A DNA stretch of 64,000 nucleotides from the NCBI GenBank assembly GCA_958510825.1, contig OY294044.1, positions 83,250,895 to 83,314,894 on the forward strand, given 5' to 3'. The notes beneath the pieces are model-generated. The model was not told the DNA's origin. It did no database searches and was given only the letters and a program-made list of their open reading frames with translations. This document shows positions 56,351-64,000 of this stretch, piece after piece. Every line of letters begins with the position of its first letter. The first letter of the stretch is position 1. The position numbers and the translations under genes are program-made. The stretch comes from Brachypterus glaber (taxonomy: Eukaryota > Arthropoda > Insecta > Coleoptera > Kateretidae).

Positions 56351-57195
56351 AATTCCTTAAATTGCCTTATAATTACTACGTAATTATAGCGTTCTCGTAA
56401 CTAGTTGCCGCTACTTAATTTGTTTCAACTGAGGTAATTATCATGTAGAGGCAACTAAAGATACTAGTCGGGATTATTTTTCGCTGGTCACCCTAGTGCA
56501 CCTTAGTGTGCACGTAAGGCAACGTGGTTTTATTAATAGCCCTGAGAGAATTTTAAAGTAATGTGTTCTAGGCAATTACCCTTCGTTACTTGTTCTCCTT
56601 TGATGCTTTCTTATACCTATTCACCAATTTCCTTTGCAATTGTTCCGGGTATCCTAATTTTAAACGAATTTTCAAATAAGTGAAGCTCATATCCAAAGAC
56701 ATAGGTAAATTTATTGCCACAAAGAATCTTAAAACGAGGTATTCTGTTAAAGAAATTTAAGTAACTACTGGATAGACAGGTGATTTGTTGTCATAAATTA
56801 TGTTTTGTAAACAGAGTTTTACATAATGCTGATCTCTTATTATAAAACTGAAGTTATTAAAATTGTTTTATTCTTTTGATTAGTTTTTACTAACGTAGCT
56901 AGAAAAGCTAGGTCCGGTAAAAAACTCGTTTTCAACCCCATTTTTTTATTTTTATTTTGCGTTTTAAATAATTTTAACTTGCGTTTAATAAAAGTATAAT
57001 GGAATGCGTAAAATTCCAAAACTTTATGGCTTATTAATAATGACAACAGCGTTTTTATCAATACCATAACTTTTCATTTTTGAACATGTTCTTTCAACCC
57101 ATATAAAAATAAAACGTATCCTTGGAAATATTATATTACATAACTAGTGTGGAAAGCGAAATTTTTCACACGAGTGCACGGTAAAAATAAATTAC
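56351..57195. other. Gene-less stretch
   Basis: No gene, RNA or clear repeat recognised beyond the LTR element. Confidence 0.4.
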
Positions 57196-57200
57196 ATTAA

Positions 57201-57420
57201 ATTACATAGTCCGTAAATGGTAATATGTTGCCATAGACCGGAATGGTAAAAATTACATAGTCCATAATGGTAATATTTTGCATAGACTGGAAAGGTAAAA
57301 ATTACATAGTCCAGAATGGAAATATTTTGCATAGACCGGAACGCTAAAAATTACATAGTCCAGAATGGTAATATTGTGCATAGACCGGAACGCTAAAAAT
57401 TACATAGTCCAGAATGGTTT
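57201..57420. repeat. About 49-bp tandem repeat, 4.5 copies
   Basis: ATTACATAGTCC starts at 57201, 57252, 57301, 57350 and 57399. Each unit contains AGAATGGTAATATT and GCATAGACCGGAA. Confidence 0.9.
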
Positions 57421-57814
57421 GGACTTGAAATTTGAAAAAAAATATTTACTACTTAGAAAATGTTTGTTCCAAATTACAAGTTTCTGTGTCAAAGCTTTTT
57501 TGAAATATCGTAGCTTAAAGTTCATTTGGTTTAATAAACCAAACAATTTGCACCCTTAATACGAGTATAAACTGCTTACATCTTTCTTTAAAGATCTATT
57601 AGTTGATAAAGATCGTAATTTATAATAAACGTAAAATTTAGGCCACAAATAAAGCATTTAAATATCGTACATAAATAATATTTACCTTTTTTACACTTTT
57701 AACACTTTAACCTAGCAGCATGCGTCGCTATCTCTCTTACAATAACATCTTAAAATAACATAGCCCGACATTGTAAAATCATGTAAAAATATGTAAATCA
57801 ATGTAAATATATAT

Positions 57815-57955
57815 TTTTACATTATTTTACATTCTTTTACATTATTTTACATTCTTTTACATTCTTTTACATTATTTTACATTCTTTTACATTCTTTTAC
57901 ATTATTTTACATTATTTTAAATTATTTTATATTATTTTACATTATTTTACATAAA
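57815..57955. repeat. TTTTACATTC/TTTTACATTA array
   Basis: Ten-base units TTTTACATTA and TTTTACATTC alternate about 13 times. Confidence 0.92.
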
Positions 57956-57959
57956 TTCA

Positions 57960-58520
57960 TGAATTATGCATAGTCCAGAATAGTAAATTTACTATTCCGT
58001 ACTATGTAAATTCATGTATTTTTCATTATTTTACATGCAGTTTTTACAGTGTGGGAAGGTTTACGAACTAGCCCTTATGCGAGTGAGGAAACCCCACAAG
58101 TGTAAAAAATACACTTTCCAACGAGTTATGTACACTATTTTACCTACGATCCCGGAAAAGTATAAAGTTTCTTAATTTAATATTTTCTAACTTTAATTAT
58201 TTATTTCGAGAATTTCTGAGAAAAGCAAAGCACAAAATAGCATACAAATTTATATATAGTTTTGTACGTTGGGACTGCACTTTCTTGCACTGACGTACAC
58301 TTTTCATCCAACCAAATAAGTACTGATTTTGTTCCTTAAATTTTAAACATAACAAAGAATGTGTTCAACTTTAAAGTGCAAAACTGCAGGAACCAACGAA
58401 CATACCTACCTTATGTATGTCAAACAGGAAATATGATTTTTATTTACCTTTAGTTTTCTTGGTTTTATATTTTTTACAATATATTATTACTAATATTTAT
58501 TACAATATATTATTACTAAT
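57960..58520. other. Gene-less stretch
   Basis: Nothing recognised apart from more TTTACAT words near 58020 and a short direct duplication AATATATTATTACTAATA near 58480-58521. Confidence 0.4.
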
Positions 58521-58571
58521 AGGCAACCCATTAAACAGCTAATAATTTATTAGCTGTTTAATGGGTCGCCT
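58521..58571. repeat. 51-bp near-perfect hairpin
   Basis: AGGCAACCCATTAAACAGCT with AATAA pairs with TTATTAGCTGTTTAATGGGT and CGCCT, leaving a loop of only a few bases and one G-T pair. It could be a tiny foldback MITE or a precursor-like stem-loop. Confidence 0.85.
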
Positions 58572-59579
58572 GTAAGCGAAAATTAAGGCAAACTTGAAAG
58601 TTTGCTAATTCAGTTAGATTTCGGTGGATATGCTGCCATATAAGACAATAAAACTGTACTGTTTTACATTATATAAGGAAAAGACTGTGTATTTTGATGT
58701 TTTTTATAAAGGTAACTAAATCACAAATTAAGTAAATATTATAAAATCTAAGGTTAAAAATGGCATACAGAACGAGTTGAGTAAAATTCGTAGAATTTAC
58801 AACGTAAATGTATATATATATAAAATTAGGCAAACCTACAAACATAAATATCAAAAGTGTGATATAAAAATATTAAACTAGTGTGATATGAGGCGTTTTC
58901 TAAAGAAGAAAAGAGTGTGCTAAATGTAATTTTCAAAGGGGGTCGTAGGAATAATTATATTTGTCTTACTCTCGTACAACCTTAAGAACACATCACATGT
59001 ACTTATATCTTAGCCTCACCTAAATTCGAAATAAAAATATAAAACAAAAGACCAACTGAAGTACAGGTAATAAATGAAATGACACAATCACATAAAACAT
59101 TTGGTTGACTGTTTTACTTCAAGATTCCTTTTCAATCCGACGGACACTTGACTAACACTCTAGCGGTGTTGTTATACTTAGTTACCAGGAATAGAGAAAG
59201 GCCCTTTCCAACAATGTCACAGTAGCTACTCTTGAGTGGAAGCAAAAAAAAGTAAAGAATGTCTCAGAAAATTGCTTAAATTTGCTCTCCGGTAAAATTG
59301 AATGAAATTGGATATGTTATAGATATTTGCTATTATGTGCGCCTTTAGGGAAGCATGGGGGCCCCCTGTTGGTTTTCAGATATACCAGATGTTCTTCAAA
59401 CTTTGCCCACACCTATAACATTTTTATTTAAAGGTAATAAAAAAAATGTGAAACAAAATTTTGTTTAAAAAATGACGAAATCTGTGAAAATTTGAAAAAA
59501 ACTTAGAATAAACACAAAAATTTAATGGTTAATCCAAATATCTAAAAATATACGGGTTGTTCCATTTAAAACTCAAAAG

Positions 59580-59732
59580 TTAGGGTCGTTTCTGGTTAAA
59601 TCGAAAGTGGAAAAAAAATTACGTTAAGTGACCTAATTCAAAATATTTTCTTATAGACCTTGTAAATTTTATTCCTCAAGGAATAAAAAAGTTTATAGGT
59701 GCGAGCCACCTTTGAAAAACACCCGGTATATT
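59580..59732 (+). repeat. Dispersed repeat ending ACACCCGGTATAT, copy 2
   Basis: Same orientation and blocks as 25990-26145 (GGGTCGTTTCTGGTTAAA, GCGAGCCACCTTTGAAAAA). Confidence 0.75.
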
Positions 59733-61275
59733 ATTCTGTTTTGTTTTTAGTAATTCTAAATTGTGATTCTAGAAAAATATTATTTAAAAAGAAATTTGAT
59801 GTTACAACTCGAGATATAATTTAAAAATTATATTTCTCAGAAAAATGATGTAATGGAATTTTTTCTATATTTGTCTGATAATTAGTAAAAACTACAAAAA
59901 TCAGTTCTTCATTTTTAAAGGGAGAAACCATTGTTGGCCTGTGTAATTATAATTTGCTTTGAAAATTCTGAAGTGTTTGGAAAATGATTTATAAAAGTTT
60001 TTGCCTGCGAAACCATAACATGATACGTTTTATAGAATAATTTGTTTGTTTAAATGCTAAGGTATCTATAAAATGTCATTAAAAATTCTAAAAAATTGCC
60101 TGCGGCGCTGAACTGGTTTACAATAATGCGATACAAGGATTTTAATTACTATATTCTATTTAATTATTTGCATACCTGTATATGAGAAATGCAAAACCTG
60201 AATATTTCTAAAAAATCTTACCTGCAGCGCTTAATATGATGTGTTATTTTTGTAAAGATTTCCTCTGGCTATTTTAAATCACTCCACCCTAACGTCACAG
60301 TCTGTTAAAAATGCCTTCTGATGCTTGAGTAAAGTTACACTTGTCTTTCTTACAAAATTAAAAGATATAGAACAACAAACATTTCACTGACACAATGGAG
60401 ATGTGTAAGGTCACATTTAATAATTCATTGCGATGAAAAGAGCTTACATCTTTACTAAAATTTTAAATTTTCGTATAGAAACCTGTGTTCGCCATAAAGT
60501 CTGCACCATATGGACAAGTTTTTTTTTATTTAAAATTATTTTATTCACAATTATTTAGAAATAAGCTAATTACATACATATGTAAAAGTTGAAAAATCAA
60601 TTATTGTTAACTTTTACTACCTAAAAATTTGAAAAAACAAATTTCCATCCCTTGGTCGGGAACTGTCTTGTGTCACTTCACTTCAGATATGTCAAAAATT
60701 TAAATATATTAAAATGTAATGGAAAAAATAGTTATAGGTACTCATTTTTTTTTAAATAACATCAGATACACATTTAAATTGCTATTATTTCGCATTTCAA
60801 ATATATTAAATTTACAACCAATTTAACTGTCATTTCTGAAAGATCACTGATAAGTGCTGCCACAGTGTAATTTAACGATATGAATACATAAGGTTATTTT
60901 TATACTTTTTTAGACAAATATTTATTATTCAGGTATGTCGAATGAATAGTTATATTTAATATATTTATATGTTTTAAAATTGTTAATATTAAATAAAAGT
61001 TATTTTTTATTTTATTTTCATGGAGATCGCGATCTATACATGTGTTACCAGTGTCTATAAATTTAAAGATTGTGTCAGTTTTGTTGTGGAACATAAAATA
61101 TACAATTGTTAAAAAAAGGTAAATATTGTAAATAAAATAGTTTACAAACCTCGGCGGAAAATGGATTTTTTCCTTCGGGAATTAGCTGGCAGCGGAGCTA
61201 ACGCCCCTTGGTCAGATAACTTTTCCTCAGGATATGAAACATTTTCCACCTCAGTATGTAATACTGAGTGCTCTA

Positions 61276-61365
61276 GGAGAGTATAAAAATTAAACAAAAA
61301 ATGACATTTGTCACCTGTCAGGAGAGTATAAAAATTAAACACAAAATGACATTTGTCACCTGTCA
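61276..61365. repeat. 45-bp tandem duplication
   Basis: GGAGAGTATAAAAATTAAAC to GACATTTGTCACCTGTCA is present twice in a row, with one base difference noted. Confidence 0.9.
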
Positions 61366-61544
61366 TGAGGAGAAAATGTTTCGGTTTTTTAAGCTTTGGG
61401 CTGTACAATGTAGATTAAATGGTATATAAAATTCGTTTGCAACTGGCTTTAAGTGCACTTAAATGATTTTATTCGCAACTGTATATGTAATACATACATG
61501 TATTAATAGTTTGTAATGAAAAATAGAGACCAGTAAACTAATTA

Positions 61545-61690
61545 TTAAATACGAAAAGAACTAAAAAACTAAGTATTCTAGTATTATTTTCTTCATTTGA
61601 ATTCAAACATCTAGGTTTCAAAAAAATTAGTACTTTATTTTTAAATAAAAACAGTTGCGAATAAAATAGTATACAAGTCTCCCGGAAAAT
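61545..61690 (+). repeat. Dispersed repeat related to 43260-43400
   Basis: Same ordered blocks as the copy near the assembly gap, ending CCCGGAAAATGG. Confidence 0.7.
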
Positions 61691-62742
61691 GGTACATTTC
61701 CTCGACCTGTAAATGGTCTCGGAAAAGTACTATTTTCCGAGTAGATCTGTAATCTACTATTTGTAGTCCGCTGGCGCGTCTTGAAAAAGCTTCAAGTCTC
61801 GTGAACTAAAAGCTTAAGTCACAAACTAATTTTATAATACCTATACTATTTTTACGCTAGTTTCAAAATATTTATAAAATCATAAAATTGTATTTTCACA
61901 TTAAATGTGATTTTATTAATGTAATCTGATTCATTTTAATTGTCCTATTAAATTCCTCAATTTAATACCACCATTTATCATTTCAAATATAACTTAAAAT
62001 ATTTGTTTATCCGTATTATAGATTATAGAATTAACATTGTGTATATTATATATTATTCATTAGCCAATTTATAGAAATATCGAAAAATATAATAGTTGAC
62101 TATTTTTGTAATCTCACAGTGCGACCCTGTTAAGTTTAGGCTTTTTGGAATGACCACACAAATTTTCTTTTAGTTGTTGATAGTAGACTACCCCCTCATT
62201 ACATACCACTAGTCACCTAAATCACAGCTGCTTGGGAGATTTTTAGCTTTTTCTGTTTTTTTAACTTTTTTTTTTGGTATTATTTTGTTTTTCAGTATTT
62301 ATCTTTTACAACAAGATTTCATATCTTAAACTAATTGATAATTAAATACGAATATATTAATATTTATAATAATTGTTATTACTTTATTATTTACCAAACA
62401 ATACCACAAAATATTCTTTTTATAAAATGTAATGACAGTTTTTATAGGTTGACTTTAATTAACATGCCTAGCGCAGTACCACGCTAGTCGGTACTGCAGT
62501 AAGTGACTTAACTATTGAGAGAACCATAATTTGTAATTTAAAAATGGACAAAAAAGGTTTTAGTTTAGCAATTGAGAATGGAATTAAATAAATCAAATTA
62601 AAGAATATGCATGTAATAATGTTAAGATAAGTAATAAAACAATTTATATCATTTTGCGATGAAAAAAATATAAGAGTTGGTTTGACATATTATAACTCGT
62701 TAAAAAATAATCTTCCAAATTACACATGATTCTTCAAATTAT

Positions 62743-62870
62743 CGGGAAAAATTCACAGTTTTCATACAAATTTGCTGTCAAAGGAAATAATTACTCCCCT
62801 GCGGGGAGATACCCCGGTCGTAGTTATTTCCAGACAGAAAATTTTAATGAAAACTGCCAATTTTTCCCGC
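62743..62870. repeat. 128-bp foldback element
   Basis: CGGGAAAAATTCACAGTTTT pairs with AAAACTGCCAATTTTTCCCG. Inner blocks CTGTCAAAGGAAATAA and TTATTTCCAGACAG pair as well, around a G+C-rich loop (CTCCCCTGCGGGGAG). It is a short MITE-like hairpin. Confidence 0.8.
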
Positions 62871-62874
62871 ATAA

Positions 62875-63928
62875 TTCTCAGCTTGTTGTGTAATTATATA
62901 TAAGTATTAAAACGTTTTAACTAGTGCATACTATGCCTTATATTAAGCTTAGCCTGGTAGACTTAACTTATTTATATTTGTACACATACATTTTTTTTTA
63001 TTTTTGAAAAATAAAATTACTATGAGCTAAATAGTAAAACTTTTGAAATTAGAGTCCTTTGAACATAGTTACTGTAGTATGTTAATGAAATTGTCAGATA
63101 AAGATAAGCACTTTAGAAAGAGATGGGAAAAGGTGTATCTTAAGGAAAGGAATCAAATTCTGACCCTCGATATTCTGAAAATTCTGGTGACAGAACTGTC
63201 TAGTGACAGAACTATCACAATATTAAGGTTTGGACTCTGAGACCTTATTTAAACTAAAGGTCTTTTAATAGAGCCTTAACTTAAACTCATTTTTGTTCAT
63301 GTTCATTTTATTTATGCCGAAAATGAACCTCTCTGTGTTCTTTTGCAGAAAATACAGGTTGGCTCATTTTCGATGCAAACAAAATAAACAGGGTTTACCT
63401 ACATTTTGAAGAGGAAGTACGGAAAGGAAAGGTATTTTGCACAAATGCAAGGCTCTCTCTATTTCAGACGTGGTAGTAATATAACGATTTAAGCTGCGGC
63501 TATCTTATTTATAATGTACGTGTTCGATTAATTGATTAAAAACTTATGGTGCAATTTAAAATGAAACTTTTCTAATTACTTTAAACTTTTGATTTATCGA
63601 TATTAAGAATCCTAGAGTCAATCTGTCTAGCGACGGTTCCGAGTAAAAGTAAAGCAAAATTGCTTAAAAATTAAAATTACCTTAATTTAATATCCAATAC
63701 CACCAATAAATGATCATTGTTACTCTATCTAAATGCGGTTTCATGTAAGAATTAACAGCAAAAAATAAAAGTTGAAAAATATGTAGTAAATCCCAAAGCA
63801 CTGGATAGGTAGGTTTGTTCGGAATTAAGCGAGTTACCCTAGGGACACTAGATCTGGCATTTTGTGATTTTTTTTTAAATAACACATAAATCTAAAGATT
63901 TCTTTAATACTATAATAAAATACTATTT
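62875..63928. other. Gene-less stretch
   Basis: No gene recognised. A 65-codon frame at 63043-63240 is Lys/Glu-rich, without a known motif or supporting context. Confidence 0.35.
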
Positions 63929-63930
63929 CA

Positions 63931-64000
63931 GGTCGTGGTCAAGGTCGTGGTCGTAGTCGTCGTCGTCGTCTTAGTCGTCTTAGTCTTCTTAGTTGTGGTC
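63931..64000. repeat. GGTCGT/CGT-rich simple repeat at window end
   Basis: GGTCGTGGTC units pass into GTCGTCGTC and TTAGTC units and run off the window. The plus frame would read GRGQGRGRSRRRRL. It follows TATTTCAG, which could be a splice acceptor. Confidence 0.75.

Larger units (their letters stand above)
58575..62740. other. Long gene-less stretch
   Basis: I recognise no gene or RNA over 4 kb. It holds dispersed-repeat copies at 59580-59732 and 61545-61690 and a 45-bp duplication at 61276-61365. The short open frames carry no identifiable motif. Confidence 0.4.

Noticed and set aside
57201..57955. CRISPR-like regular repeats
   Set aside because: Units are contiguous without unique spacers, and the genome is eukaryotic.
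63043..63240. 65-codon Lys-rich frame
   Set aside because: No motif, homologous context or codon signal to support it.

Overview
The window reads as an A+T-rich, repeat-dense piece of an arthropod (most likely insect) nuclear genome. I infer this from the mobile elements: a Ty3/gypsy retrotransposon primed by tRNA-Lys, CR1/jockey-type LINEs, Tc1/mariner-type and RAG1/Chapaev-like DNA transposons, a TTAA-flanked piggyBac-type MITE and many foldback elements. Species or order cannot be fixed from sequence alone. I find no intact host gene, no rRNA or tRNA gene and no CRISPR array. The only long intact reading frames belong to two transposons. There is one 200-base assembly gap (43417-43616).

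Layout. 1-8.2 kb: minisatellites (GTTCCT-rich arrays and an 85-bp array), a TA-flanked 724-bp foldback element, a broken LINE reverse transcriptase (5.4-6.2 kb) and a dispersed repeat. 8.3-12.3 kb: a nearly full-length but decayed two-ORF LINE on the minus strand. 12.9-13.3 kb: a 152-bp x 3 tandem repeat. 14-17 kb: a MITE and a two-exon pseudogene of a SWIM-like transposon-associated protein. 17.5-28.7 kb: dispersed repeats, two large foldback elements (19.9-21.0 and 23.6-24.5 kb), a TIR element (27 kb) and a piggyBac-type MITE (28.6 kb). 29.8-31.6 kb: a degenerate repeat array in both orientations. 32.1-35.1 kb: a broken IS630/Tc1/mariner-type transposon whose pre-insertion site survives in a repeat paralogue elsewhere in the window. 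35.7-37.5 kb: a large foldback with a second foldback nested in it. 38.7-39.3 kb: a shrunken Tc1 element. 39.5-43.1 kb: an apparently intact 3.6-kb transposon with CACAGG termini, 4-bp AATA target duplications and a 756-codon transposase with a cysteine-rich, RAG1-N-terminus-like domain and DDE core. 43.4-46.0 kb: assembly gap, another foldback and a palindrome. 46.0-56.35 kb: a complete 10.3-kb LTR retrotransposon on the minus strand with two 1465-bp LTRs that look identical. 56.4-64 kb: mostly unassignable A+T-rich DNA with short tandem repeats and hairpins.

How it works together. The history is one of nested insertions. The LTR element has Gag and Pol in overlapping frames joined by a textbook A_AAA_AAC -1 frameshift site directly before the gag stop, a tRNA-Lys primer site and a polypurine tract. 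It and the RAG1/Chapaev-like transposon are the two elements that look young enough to be mobile. Everything else is decayed or non-autonomous.
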